Shown here: positions 7,031 through 14,851 of the stretch, one piece after another
Position numbering within the stretch: the stretch's first letter is position 1
How the letters are laid out: the number at the start of each line of letters is the position of its first letter
Assembly (NCBI GenBank): GCA_044371535.1
Contig: JBILTL010000014.1
Coordinates: forward strand, 1-29,066
Origin: CAIZGX01 sp044371535
GTDB taxonomy: Bacteria > Bacteroidota > Bacteroidia > Flavobacteriales_D > Sanyastnellaceae
Length of the DNA stretch: 29,066 bases
Direction of reading: 5' to 3'
Notes under the pieces: model-generated
Databases searched by the model: none
What the model was told of the DNA's origin: nothing
The model's input: the letters and a program-made list of their open reading frames with translations, nothing else
Made by a program: the position numbers and the translations under genes

Positions 7031-7983
7031 TACTTCGTAGCGTTGAAGGCTTTCGCCGCTGCTATTAATTGTGGAACAACTTCAAAGGCATCTCCAACAA
7101 TTCCGTAATCAGCTGCTTTGAAGAACGGTGCTTCAGGGTCTTTGTTAATGACAACAATAACCTTCGATCCATTAACACCAGCCAAGTGTTGAATAGCTCC
7201 GCTGATTCCTACTGCGATGTATAAATTCGGACGAATAGCAATTCCCGTTTGTCCCACGTGCTCGTGGTGAGGGCGCCATCCGATGTCAGACACCGGACGA
7301 GAACATGCTGTAGCTGCATTCAATTCTTTCGCTAACTCTTCAATCATTCCCCAGTTTTCAGGGCCTTTCATTCCTCTTCCTGCAGAAACAACTTTGTCTG
7401 CTTCTGGCAATGGAATTGACTCACTTTCTTCAACACGAACTTCTTTTACACGAACGCGTGCCGCTCCAACTTCAGCGTTGAAAGCATTTACACCGCATGC
7501 TGTTCCTGAAGTATTTACTCCATATGAATTCGGAAGGACAGTAACAATGCTTAGTTCCGAGTTCACGGTTACATGTGCAATGGCTTTTCCTGAGAACACA
7601 TTTTTCTTCACGGTATTTCCAGCTGGAATAGCTGTAGCACCTGAAACCAATCCAGCGTTCAAACGAACAGATAGGCGAGGGGCAACTGATTTTCCAACTA
7701 AATCGTGAGACAATACGATAGCATTTGCGCCAGACTCTCTCTGAGCAGCCAACATTAATTTGGTTACTTGATCTCCGTCTGCTGCATTCAATGCATCCAT
7801 TTTCCAAACTTCAGAAGCACCTGCAGTGCCTAAAACTGAAGCGTCAATATTTCCATAAGTCACGGCAATACAAGTTCCACCAGCACTAGCCGACCATGCC
7901 GAAGCATAAGAAACTGCTTCCAAAGAAGATTTCGTGAATTTACCGTTGTGGTGTTCTGCGAATACAATAGTTTTCATGTTCAA
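7030..7983 (-). CDS. etfA: Electron transfer flavoprotein alpha subunit
   Basis: EtfA carries the FAD of the heterodimeric electron transfer flavoprotein, which takes electrons from acyl-CoA dehydrogenases and passes them to ETF-quinone oxidoreductase. The 317-residue protein has the N-terminal ETF domain and the diagnostic C-terminal FAD domain: SAGRGMKGPENW, ACSRPVSDIGWRPHHEHVGQTG, LYIAVGISGAIQHLAGV, then INKDPEAPFFKAADYGIVGD. etfB lies 7 nt upstream and the nuclease gene overlaps the stop by one base. The 3-hydroxyacyl-CoA dehydrogenase nearby (11537-12667) belongs to the same beta-oxidation pathway. The start is fixed by the usual MKTIVFAEH-type N-terminus, here two residues in (MNMKTIV), so 7977 is an equally possible start. 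Confidence 0.97.
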   Translation of the reverse strand: MNMKTIVFAEHHNGKFTKSSLEAVSYASAWSASAGGTCIAVTYGNIDASVLGTAGASEVWKMDALNAADGDQVTKLMLAAQRESGANAIVLSHDLVGKSVAPRLSVRLNAGLVSGATAIPAGNTVKKNVFSGKAIAHVTVNSELSIVTVLPNSYGVNTSGTACGVNAFNAEVGAARVRVKEVRVEESESIPLPEADKVVSAGRGMKGPENWGMIEELAKELNAATACSRPVSDIGWRPHHEHVGQTGIAIRPNLYIAVGISGAIQHLAGVNGSKVIVVINKDPEAPFFKAADYGIVGDAFEVVPQLIAAAKAFNATK

Positions 7984-7990
7984 TACGGTA

Positions 7991-8731
7991 TTAAATGACT
8001 TTCGCCTCTTGGTGTAACAATGTGATTAATTCTGCAGCGTTTGCTGGATCTACGAATTTACAAGCGCTCTTTGCAGGAGGCATTTCGTAATTGTTTACTG
8101 AAGTACTCGAAGCACCATTTTCAACAGCTACTACTTCCAAAGCTTTGGTACGTGCAGCCATAATTCCGCGCATGTTTGGAATACGTTGTTCCGCCATTCC
8201 TTTTGCAGCGCTAATGACTGCTGGAAGATTAACTTCCAACACTTCCATTCCGCCGGTAACCTCACGCTCGCAAGTAGCAACACCGTTCGCAACGTCAAGC
8301 TTTGCAGCAAGCGCAACTAATGGCATATCTAACAATTCAGCAACCATTCCAGGTACAACAGATCCGTTGTAATTGATGGTTTCCTTTCCACATAGAATTA
8401 AATCGAATCCTTTGTCTTTGGCGTAGTTCGCAATGTGCGTAGAAACACTCAATGCGTCAGACTCTGGAGCGTCAATGCGAACTGCATCGTCAGCACCAAT
8501 TGCCAGGGCCTTGCGGATAATTTGTTCGTAATCTGCACCGCCAACGCTCAATACAGTAACGTTTCCGCCTTGTGCTTCTTTCAATTCCAACGCACGAACA
8601 AGTGCGTACCATTCATCATACGGATTAACAATGAAGTTTACCCCAGCCTCATCGAATGAAGTGTTGTTGTTGGTGAAGGCAATCTTCGACGTAGTGTCGG
8701 GAGCCTTGCTCACGCAGACTAAAATTTTCAT
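7991..8731 (-). CDS. etfB: Electron transfer flavoprotein beta subunit
   Basis: EtfB is the AMP-binding subunit of the electron transfer flavoprotein and forms the docking face for dehydrogenases. At 246 residues it is normal length. Marks include MKILVCVSKAPDT at the start, the NPYDEWYALVRALELKE segment, GADDAVRID, LILCGKETINYNGSVVPGM and the late recognition-loop area (LPAVISAAKGMAEQRIPNMRGIMAA). It is the first gene of the run that continues through etfA, the DUF151 nuclease, purE, the flavin reductase and the permease, with all junctions 18 nt or less. The 65-nt gap upstream should hold the promoter. TAACTTCG (one base off the -7 consensus) lies about 20 nt before the ATG but is weak evidence. 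Confidence 0.97.
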   Translation of the reverse strand: MKILVCVSKAPDTTSKIAFTNNNTSFDEAGVNFIVNPYDEWYALVRALELKEAQGGNVTVLSVGGADYEQIIRKALAIGADDAVRIDAPESDALSVSTHIANYAKDKGFDLILCGKETINYNGSVVPGMVAELLDMPLVALAAKLDVANGVATCEREVTGGMEVLEVNLPAVISAAKGMAEQRIPNMRGIMAARTKALEVVAVENGASSTSVNNYEMPPAKSACKFVDPANAAELITLLHQEAKVI

Positions 8732-8796
8732 GTTGCAGTTTTAAGGCTGCGAAGTTACGAAAGCATACGTGAAACTTTCGAATTTCTAATCATGAA

Positions 8797-9762
8797 TTAT
8801 TGAATCATTTCCAACTGACGAGCGACTTTTTGAAGAATCTCGAACACGGTCTCAGCCATTACGTTTTCGCTGTCTAAGGTTGGATTAATTTCCGTGAATT
8901 CTAAACAACAGATTCGCTCGTTTTGAAGTAACTCTAAGATTAAGTCAGCCGCTTCGCGCTCGTTGATTCCACCTTTCACCGGAGTTCCGGTACCTCTTGA
9001 AACCATAGGATCCATAGAGTCTACGTCGAAACTGATGTAGATTTTGTCGCAAGCACTTAAGTAGCGAAGAATCTCACGACTTAACTTGGTGATACCCGTT
9101 TTACGAAGTTCGTTGGTTGAAACCACTTTCACTTTGTTCTGTTTGATTAACGCAGCTTCTTGTTCTTCAAAGTCGCGAAGAGTGATATAGACAAGATCAC
9201 GGTATTCAATCTTCGGACAGATATCTCCCACATTCTTCAACATTTCCCACAAGTCAATGGTCTCGTAGTCGAGGTCGTTCACTTTTTCTTCAATGTTGTC
9301 TTCATTCAATGCTGTAGCCAAAGGCATGCCGTGAAGGTTTCCACTTGGGCTTGTATAAGGGCTGTGTAAATCGGCATGGGCATCGATCCAGATAACACCT
9401 ACGCGTGATTCAGGATAGGCCATGCGAATACCGGCAAGGGTTCCTCCAGCATTGCTGTGGTCTCCGCTCAAAAGAAGTGGGAATCTGTTGTCACGAATGG
9501 TGTCGCGCACAGCAGCACCAATGCGCTCGTACATCTTAAGTACGCTCCGAACGTGTTTCGCGTAGCGACTTCCCGGATTGTTATGCAAAGCGGCATTGTC
9601 ATTTGGAATGACAATGCTTCTGTATTTCTTGAAAAAGCCTGAACGGAAGTCAAGGGCTGCAATTTTCAAAGCATCTACTCCAAGACTAGATCCGCGTGTT
9701 CCTGCTCCAACTTCACTCGGAACTTCGATAATTCGAATGTTTTTCGCTTTTTTGTTAATCAT
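8797..9762 (-). CDS. Arginase (ureohydrolase family)
   Basis: A manganese enzyme expected to hydrolyse arginine to ornithine and urea. The 321-residue protein carries every metal-binding block of the ureohydrolases: SGDHS (about 99-103), WIDAHADLHSP (about 124-134) and SFDVDSMDPMVSRGTG (about 244-259), plus the late EINP. The loop SPSGNLHGMP after the second block is the arginase form; agmatinases and formimidoylglutamases usually differ there. The gene follows the phosphatase gene by 13 nt. A TATCTTTG box lies 4 nt before the ATG, so it may also have its own, leaderless transcript. Agmatinase or another guanidino-hydrolase is the main alternative. Confidence 0.9.
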   Translation of the reverse strand: MINKKAKNIRIIEVPSEVGAGTRGSSLGVDALKIAALDFRSGFFKKYRSIVIPNDNAALHNNPGSRYAKHVRSVLKMYERIGAAVRDTIRDNRFPLLLSGDHSNAGGTLAGIRMAYPESRVGVIWIDAHADLHSPYTSPSGNLHGMPLATALNEDNIEEKVNDLDYETIDLWEMLKNVGDICPKIEYRDLVYITLRDFEEQEAALIKQNKVKVVSTNELRKTGITKLSREILRYLSACDKIYISFDVDSMDPMVSRGTGTPVKGGINEREAADLILELLQNERICCLEFTEINPTLDSENVMAETVFEILQKVARQLEMIQ

Positions 9763-9766
9763 AATG

Positions 9767-9774
9767 CAAAGATA
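9767..9774 (-). promoter_or_regulatory. Putative -7 promoter box TATCTTTG for arginase
   Basis: TATCTTTG on the minus strand is a complete TAnnTTTG match, sitting in the 13-nt gap between the phosphatase stop and the arginase ATG, with 4 nt to the ATG. TTGG occurs 22 nt upstream as a weak -33 box. It would let arginase be made apart from the upstream genes. Confidence 0.4.
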
Positions 9775-9775
9775 G

Positions 9776-10219
9776 TTATTGAAGGGTTGTTCTAATCCAA
9801 TGTTCGGCTTTCGATTCTAAGACGTGGTACATCTTTTCGAATCCGTCTTCCTTACCGTAATATGGATCTTCCAAATCTTCTTCAATGAGGTATAATTTTA
9901 TTTTCTTTAGATCTTCTGAGTTTCGAGCTAATGAGGAGACATCGCGGAAGTTCATTTGATCCATGACCAAAATGATATCGAATTCATCGAAATGATCGGC
10001 CTTGAATTTCTGAGCTTTATGATTGGAAATGTCGACGTTGTATCGTTTTCCAACATTCTCAGAACGCTTGTCTGCTCGGCTGCCTATGTGATATCCTGCT
10101 GTTCCAGCGCTAGCAACGTCAACAGCAACGTTAAGCTCTTCCGCCTTAGCCTTTAAAATTCCTTCGGCCAAGGGAGAGCGACAAATATTACCTAGACAAA
10201 CGCAGAGAACTCGTTTCAT
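9776..10219 (-). CDS. Low-molecular-weight protein-tyrosine phosphatase
   Basis: A 147-residue cytoplasmic phosphatase of the arsenate-reductase-like fold. The catalytic P-loop is at the N-terminus, CLGNICRS (nucleophile Cys at residue 8, CX5R pattern complete). The general-acid loop DPYYG is near the C-terminus, as in active enzymes. LMW-PTPs act on phosphotyrosine in proteins, often in exopolysaccharide control, though no polysaccharide genes are near. Its ATG overlaps the stop of the RsmI-like gene (ATGA), showing translational coupling; arginase follows by 13 nt. ArsC-type arsenate reductase is less likely because the DPYYG acid loop is intact. Confidence 0.95.
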   Translation of the reverse strand: MKRVLCVCLGNICRSPLAEGILKAKAEELNVAVDVASAGTAGYHIGSRADKRSENVGKRYNVDISNHKAQKFKADHFDEFDIILVMDQMNFRDVSSLARNSEDLKKIKLYLIEEDLEDPYYGKEDGFEKMYHVLESKAEHWIRTTLQ

Positions 10220-10938
10220 TTCTTTTCAATTCCAATAGCAAAAATTACATTTCGTTTGTTGAAGTCCCAATTCATTTCGCGCCATTGCGCAATGGTCTTT
10301 GTGATGACATAGCCGTTTTGACTGTGCACGTCACAACCAATACAAAGCAGAGTGGTGGGTTGAAGGTGTTCGCGCAAATCGTCGTACACATGATGACTGC
10401 GATAAGGAGCATCCATAAACAATTGCGTCACCTTAAACTCTGAAGACTGTCTTTCCAACATCTTAATTTTCTTCATGCGCTCACCACGTTCACGCGGAAG
10501 GTAACCGTGAAAAGTAAATGTTTGTCCGTTAAGACCAGAAGCGGCAAGCGTGAGCATAATAGAGGATGGGCCCGTTAACGGCACAACAGGAATACCCATT
10601 CGATGCGCCTCGGCAACAATTACAGCGCCGGGATCTGCAATACAAGGCATACCCGCTTCGCTCATTAGACCTCCGTCTTTTCCTTCCAGAATTGGCTTTA
10701 ACCAATCCTCGTAGCCAAGTTCCTTACTGTGCTCGTTTATAACGTTTAAGGTAATTTCTTCGAAATCTTTGGTGTAGCCATTTTTTCTTAAATAGCGTCG
10801 AGCCGTTTTCAATTCTTCCACAAAGAAGATGTCCAGTTCCAACATCAATTCATTGTTGAATGGAAGGTTTTCCATCTGATGAAGATCTCCAATGGGTGTG
10901 GGGAAGAGGTAAAGCGTTCCCGGATTTTTTTTAGACAT
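10216..10938 (-). CDS. SAM-dependent methyltransferase, RsmI-like tetrapyrrole-methylase fold
   Basis: A 240-residue cytoplasmic enzyme of the TP-methylase family most like RsmI, which 2'-O-methylates 16S rRNA C1402. The N-terminal motif GTLYLFPTPIGDL matches the RsmI start; SEAGMPCIADPG and VVPLTGPSSIMLTLAASGL form the SAM pocket; FHGYLPRE follows. It is shorter than canonical RsmI (about 285 aa) and lacks its C-terminal extension, as in the second RsmI-like paralogue that many Bacteroidota carry; true RsmI may lie elsewhere. The ATG at 10938 is chosen because MSKKNPGTLYLF is the family N-terminus; a start at 10989 would add 17 residues without similarity. Coupled (ATGA) to the phosphatase gene downstream. 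Confidence 0.88.
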   Translation of the reverse strand: MSKKNPGTLYLFPTPIGDLHQMENLPFNNELMLELDIFFVEELKTARRYLRKNGYTKDFEEITLNVINEHSKELGYEDWLKPILEGKDGGLMSEAGMPCIADPGAVIVAEAHRMGIPVVPLTGPSSIMLTLAASGLNGQTFTFHGYLPRERGERMKKIKMLERQSSEFKVTQLFMDAPYRSHHVYDDLREHLQPTTLLCIGCDVHSQNGYVITKTIAQWREMNWDFNKRNVIFAIGIEKK

Positions 10939-11000
10939 AAGCGGTATATCGAAGTGATATTTTTTGCGAGCGTGAAGGTACTGCAACAATTCATTTCAAG

Positions 11001-11034
11001 GAAAACAAAAAAGACAGCCGAAGCTGTCTTTTCC
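11001..11034 (-). terminator. Intrinsic terminator of the PUR-protein gene
   Basis: Read on the minus strand: a 10-bp stem with core GACAGC, a TTCG tetraloop and GCTGTC, then TTTTTTGTTTTCC. The UUCG loop and T-run make a strong rho-independent terminator 18 nt past the stop of the 11052-11453 gene. It separates that gene from the RsmI-phosphatase-arginase run. Confidence 0.88.
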
Positions 11035-11051
11035 AATTATTGAAATTCAAT

Positions 11052-11453
11052 TTATAAATCGTCGAAAGAAATATCGCTTGCTGAAGAAGATGATTCTTCC
11101 GATGGCTTGCTCGCTTCAGGCTCAGAATATTCTGAAGACACTGCCGATTGCTCAGATTCAGATTCAGCAAATTCTGAAGAACGGAAGTCGCCCGTGTCTT
11201 GCAGTTGACGAATATGATTAATGGTGTCTTCCAATCCTTCAATGAATTTATCGAAGTCTTCTTTGTACAAGAAAATTTTATGTTTTTCATAGCTGGCCTG
11301 ACCGCTGTCTGAAAATCCCGAGCGCTTGCTCTCGGTAATGGTCATGAATAAATCATTGCCTCTCGTCGTTTTCACATCGAAGAAATACTTGCGTTTTCCC
11401 GCGCGCACCTCTCTTGAAAATACATCGTCACGGTAGTTACTTCCTTCTGCCAT
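11052..11453 (-). CDS. PUR-family (DUF3276) nucleic-acid-binding protein
   Basis: A 133-residue protein of the bacterial PUR-alpha-like family (DUF3276), seen in Bacteroidota and in Borrelia (BpuR, which binds RNA and DNA). The PUR domain is residues about 8-85: VFSREVRAGKRKYFFDVKTTR, then a second strand set with LFMTITESKR and KIFLYKEDFDKFIEGL. The C-terminal third (about 92-133) is a low-complexity tail of Ser, Glu and Ala ending in an acidic DISFDDL. The gene is a single unit: promoter at 11491-11520 and terminator at 11001-11034. The family is thought to bind single-stranded nucleic acid; the target here is unknown. Confidence 0.92.
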   Translation of the reverse strand: MAEGSNYRDDVFSREVRAGKRKYFFDVKTTRGNDLFMTITESKRSGFSDSGQASYEKHKIFLYKEDFDKFIEGLEDTINHIRQLQDTGDFRSSEFAESESEQSAVSSEYSEPEASKPSEESSSSASDISFDDL

Positions 11454-11490
11454 AGCTGTTAAAGTTTTCGTTCAATTTGGTTAAGTGTAC

Positions 11491-11520
11491 CAAAAATAAA
11501 AAAAATACTCACATATCAAA
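11491..11520 (-). promoter_or_regulatory. Bacteroidota-type promoter of the PUR-protein gene
   Basis: On the minus strand TTTG (11520 to 11517), 18 nt, then TATTTTTG (11498 to 11491). Both boxes match the Bacteroidota consensus (TTTG, TAnnTTTG) and the spacer is T-rich. Predicted start of transcription is near 11485, leaving a leader of about 30 nt. Confidence 0.75.
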
Positions 11521-11536
11521 ATATTCTTGCCTTTTT

Positions 11537-12667
11537 TTACAAGGAATCATTCAGGGCAGGAGAGAGACGATAGCGGTCTTCACCGTAGCGACTGGCTAAC
11601 TTTTTCATTTCCCAAGCGACCTGATCAAGGCCGAGTTCTTTTCCCCAAGCAATAAGTCCTTTCGGGTAATTCACACCTTTGGTCATGGCTAAATCCAAAT
11701 CTTCGGCGCTGGCCAAGCCTGTTCTATGCGCTTCATAGGCTTCGTTAATGAGCATGCATAAGATACGCTTGCCTATTTCCTCTTGACTTAGAATATTAAG
11801 CGATTCCGTGCTGTTTGTTGCTCCCTCTTCATAAGAAAAGAATCCGCGCTTACTCTTTCTTCCAAACCAACCGGCTTCAACATGTCGCTTCTGCGTGGTG
11901 CTCGGAGTATATCTCGGATTGAAATAATTTGCAGCAAAGACACTTTCAGTTACGGCATAGTTCACGTCGTTCCCAATAAGATCCATTAATTCGAAAGGTC
12001 CCATCTTGAATCCAAGCGCTTTCATGGCTTCGTCAATTTCTAAATAAGTCGCCATTCCTTCATCGTAGATACGAAGCGCTTCCGAATAAAACGGACGAGC
12101 CAAACGGTTAACAATGAATCCAGGTAAGTCTTTCGTTACAACTGGAGTCTTTCCCCAGTCGCCTATTTTAGTTTGAATTTCTGAAAGTCGTTCTTTATCG
12201 GTTTGAAGAGCAGGAATAATTTCAACCAAAGGCATAAGAAATGCAGGGTTGAAAAAGTGAATCCCCCAAACACGTTCCGGGTGCTTGCATGCCGAAGCAA
12301 TTGACGTAACCGATAGACTTGAGGTATTGGTTGCCAAAATGCTCGTCTTCGGCAATAACGCATCGAGTTCAGCAAATACAGCTTTCTTCACCGCAAGGTC
12401 TTCCACAATAGCTTCAATCACCCAATCGCATTCTGCTAGGTCATTCATATAACTAACAAAACTCACTTTCGAAACAAGCTCAGCCTTTCTCTCTTCCGAA
12501 ATCTTTCCTTTCTCCACCAACTTCGAGAACTGTGTCTCCAAGTTATTCTTAGCACGATTCAATGCGTCTTCATTTGTGTCGAACAACGCAACATGCTCGC
12601 TGCCCATTAAAGCCACTTGAGCTATTCCAGTGCCCATGGCACCCGATCCAATAATTCCTATTTTCAT
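11537..12667 (-). CDS. 3-hydroxyacyl-CoA dehydrogenase
   Basis: NAD-dependent enzyme that oxidises 3-hydroxyacyl-CoA to 3-ketoacyl-CoA in beta-oxidation or butanoate-type pathways. The 376-residue protein begins with the Rossmann motif GIIGSGAMGTGIAQ, followed by the adenine-ribose acid in ALFDTNEDAL. The catalytic His is in GIHFFNPAFLMPLVEI, and the first C-terminal domain has PGFIVNRLARPFYSEAL and GPFELMDLIGND. A second, shorter dehydrogenase C-terminal domain (about 285-376, CMLINEAYEAHRTG... GVNYPKGLIAWG) makes it longer than the 280-residue PaaH/Hbd form. The ATG at 12667 is chosen because MKIGIIGSG is the family start; an upstream start at 12850 would run 61 residues through the divergent gene. 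The ETF genes of the same pathway lie 3 kb away. Confidence 0.95.
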   Translation of the reverse strand: MKIGIIGSGAMGTGIAQVALMGSEHVALFDTNEDALNRAKNNLETQFSKLVEKGKISEERKAELVSKVSFVSYMNDLAECDWVIEAIVEDLAVKKAVFAELDALLPKTSILATNTSSLSVTSIASACKHPERVWGIHFFNPAFLMPLVEIIPALQTDKERLSEIQTKIGDWGKTPVVTKDLPGFIVNRLARPFYSEALRIYDEGMATYLEIDEAMKALGFKMGPFELMDLIGNDVNYAVTESVFAANYFNPRYTPSTTQKRHVEAGWFGRKSKRGFFSYEEGATNSTESLNILSQEEIGKRILCMLINEAYEAHRTGLASAEDLDLAMTKGVNYPKGLIAWGKELGLDQVAWEMKKLASRYGEDRYRLSPALNDSL

Positions 12668-12671
12668 ATTG

Positions 12672-12689
12672 CAAATTTCGTTAGTTTTG
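12672..12689. promoter_or_regulatory. Back-to-back divergent -7 boxes (dehydrogenase / TPR-OmpA gene)
   Basis: Only 27 nt separate the two divergent start codons. On the plus strand TAGTTTTG (12682-12689) is a full -7 match 5 nt before the GTG at 12695. On the minus strand GAAATTTG (12679 to 12672) is one base off, 4 nt before the ATG at 12667. If both are used, each promoter must lie partly inside the other gene. No clear -33 boxes are visible. Confidence 0.4.
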
Positions 12690-12694
12690 GTGAA

Positions 12695-14851
12695 GTGACT
12701 GCACGTAATTTCAAAATACATTTTCTTTTCGCTCTTGCTTTCATCTATTCGGTGCAGGCAGCGGCACAATCTCCTGTTAAACTCAAGGAATTGGCCAAGC
12801 AAGAGATTGAAAACAGAAATTGGCCAAGCGCTTATGATTGGGCGAAGCAAGCCTATTTATTGGATTCAACAAATTTTGAATCACAAGTTTTACTTGCCTT
12901 GTGCGCCAATGAGATTAAAGAATATGAAGAGAGCAAGCGCATCTTTGAAAGTATTGCTGAAAAAGATATAGGCAAACTTCAACCCGATGCGAATTATTAT
13001 TTAGCGCGCGCCCTGAAGGAATTGGGTTTTTATGAAGAGGCTGAAATCCTTTTCCGCAAATACGTTAAGAAGAGTAAAACCAAAAACATCGCACTTAAAA
13101 AGAAAGCCGATCAAGAGATTAAGAATTGCGTGTGGGCTCAAAAGAATATTCTTACCGATGATTCTCTTCACGTTTATCGATTGCCCGCAGCCCTTCAACA
13201 TGAAAGTGCCGACGTTTTCCCGCGCATGGACGATTCTTTGTTGAATTATTATTTTTATGAGGAAGAAAAAAAGATGTGGCATCAAGTAACTCGTCCATTA
13301 GGAAATGGAAAGGTTACCTTGCGCACGCCAATGACTTTCGGCTACATGACTTTTCTTGGAGATACTGCTGTTGGTGTTGAAACAAAGGAAGGAGTTAGCA
13401 CGATGCTCATGCTCGTTCGTCAAGATTCAACGTGGATTGTAGCAAACAAATTGGAAAAATTAAACGAAGGCAATTCATCTATGCCCCACCTTGTGCGCAT
13501 CAACGGTGTCTTGCATTTGTTCTTTGTTTCCGACAGAGAAGGTGGCGAAGGTGGAAAAGACATTTGGATAGCGAGGGAAACAAAAGGAGCTTGGGCAAAA
13601 CCCTTTAATGCGGGCAGTCGGGTAAACAGCGCTGATGACGAACTTTCACCGTTCTATTTCAACAATAAACTTTATTTCACATCGACTTGGTACGAAGGTT
13701 TTGGAGGTTGGGACATCTATTATTCCAACGGAAAGCCAGGAAGTTTCCAACGTCCGGAAAACGCTGGTAGAGGACTAAATTCGAACTTCAACGACTGGGG
13801 ATTGAGTTTCAATCCGAAACAAGGTATCGCATTTTTTAGCTCTGATCGTCCGCTTGATGATGGATCAAAATTCCCTCCTTGCTGCACCGATTTGTATGCT
13901 GCAACTTGGCAAAAGAAAGAAGAGGAACTTTCGAAGACCAGCACCGATTCGCTCTATACTTCATTGTATGAATTGAATAAAGTCCTTCCAGTTAAATTAT
14001 ATTTCCACAACGACGAACCGAATCCAGATTCCAACGATACAACAACCGTCTTTACGTACACGGAAACTTTTCAGAATTACATTAAAATGCAAGAGCTTTA
14101 TGCTCGAAAATTAGGAAGCGAAAAAGGTTCTGCGGAATATGCGGAAGAAGAGGTAGATGCGTTTTTTGAGAATCAAGTTCAGCAAGGCATGATGGACTTA
14201 ACCTTGTTCGAAGATTTACTGAAGAAAGAATTGATGGCCGGGAATACCGTTAAGGTTACAGTGCGCGGATTCGCCAGTCCGCGCGCAGCAAGTGATTACA
14301 ACAGAAGACTCTCTTTGCGACGCATTGCTTCGCTGAAAAATAAATGGATGAAAGAGGATGTATTTCGAAGTGCATTCGAATCGAAATCGCTTGAGATTAT
14401 TCCATTGCCTTTCGGCGAAATTCAATCGAAGTCGGGTGTAAGCGATGATATAAAAAATGAAAAGAAGAGTATCTATAGCAAAGGAGCACGACTTGAAAGA
14501 AGAATAGAAATAGAAAGTGTTTCCATAAATAAAAAGGAAGAGGCCACTACGAAGCTCGATGTTGGAAGCGGAATAGTATACCTCGGAAGAGTGAAGCAAG
14601 GAAGTTTTACTTCGAAAGAAATTACAATTACGAATTCAGGAAATACGACACTTCAAATAGATGATGTTGAAGCTTCTTGCGGCTGCACGGTTCCTGAGTT
14701 AACGAAGAACACGTTGGCTCCGGGCGAGAAGACAACCTTGAAGATTACGTTCTCAGCACCGAATAGAATAGGGAAGGAAGTGAAGTTCGTTACATTATAC
14801 TCCAACGGTAACGCCATGAAGGTCATTACAGTTGAAGCAATTGTAGAATAA
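12695..14851 (+). CDS. Envelope protein: signal peptide, TPR, PD40 beta-propeller, OmpA-like domain, DUF1573
   Basis: A 718-residue exported protein (start GTG). Residues 1-24 are a signal peptide (FLFALAFIYS core, cleavage after AAA). About 26-130 are TPR-like helices. About 150-410 are PD40/WD40-like propeller blades (repeated features such as SSMPHLV, DIWIARET, DELSPFYFNNKLYFTSTW, GWDIYYSNG, FFSSDRPLDDG). About 430-620 resemble the OmpA peptidoglycan-binding fold (LYFHNDEPNPDS, then RGFASPRAASDYNRRLSLRR). The last 95 residues match DUF1573 (TNSGNTTLQIDDVEASCGCTVPE, APGEKTTLKITF). TPR-PD40-OmpA proteins of Bacteroidota (PorE-like) anchor complexes to peptidoglycan; the DUF1573 end is unusual. 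An upstream TTG at 12617 would lie within the dehydrogenase gene and spoil the signal peptide. Confidence 0.88.
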   Translation: MTARNFKIHFLFALAFIYSVQAAAQSPVKLKELAKQEIENRNWPSAYDWAKQAYLLDSTNFESQVLLALCANEIKEYEESKRIFESIAEKDIGKLQPDANYYLARALKELGFYEEAEILFRKYVKKSKTKNIALKKKADQEIKNCVWAQKNILTDDSLHVYRLPAALQHESADVFPRMDDSLLNYYFYEEEKKMWHQVTRPLGNGKVTLRTPMTFGYMTFLGDTAVGVETKEGVSTMLMLVRQDSTWIVANKLEKLNEGNSSMPHLVRINGVLHLFFVSDREGGEGGKDIWIARETKGAWAKPFNAGSRVNSADDELSPFYFNNKLYFTSTWYEGFGGWDIYYSNGKPGSFQRPENAGRGLNSNFNDWGLSFNPKQGIAFFSSDRPLDDGSKFPPCCTDLYAATWQKKEEELSKTSTDSLYTSLYELNKVLPVKLYFHNDEPNPDSNDTTTVFTYTETFQNYIKMQELYARKLGSEKGSAEYAEEEVDAFFENQVQQGMMDLTLFEDLLKKELMAGNTVKVTVRGFASPRAASDYNRRLSLRRIASLKNKWMKEDVFRSAFESKSLEIIPLPFGEIQSKSGVSDDIKNEKKSIYSKGARLERRIEIESVSINKKEEATTKLDVGSGIVYLGRVKQGSFTSKEITITNSGNTTLQIDDVEASCGCTVPELTKNTLAPGEKTTLKITFSAPNRIGKEVKFVTLYSNGNAMKVITVEAIVE

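Noticed and set aside
10939..10989. Upstream start of the RsmI-like gene at 10989
   Set aside because: The family N-terminus begins at 10938; the extra residues are unlike RsmI.
12617..12694. TTG start of the envelope gene at 12617
   Set aside because: It lies inside the dehydrogenase gene and gives no proper signal peptide; the GTG at 12695 does.
12668..12850. Extended dehydrogenase N-terminus from 12850
   Set aside because: It would add 61 residues antisense to the envelope gene; the Rossmann motif begins right at 12667.
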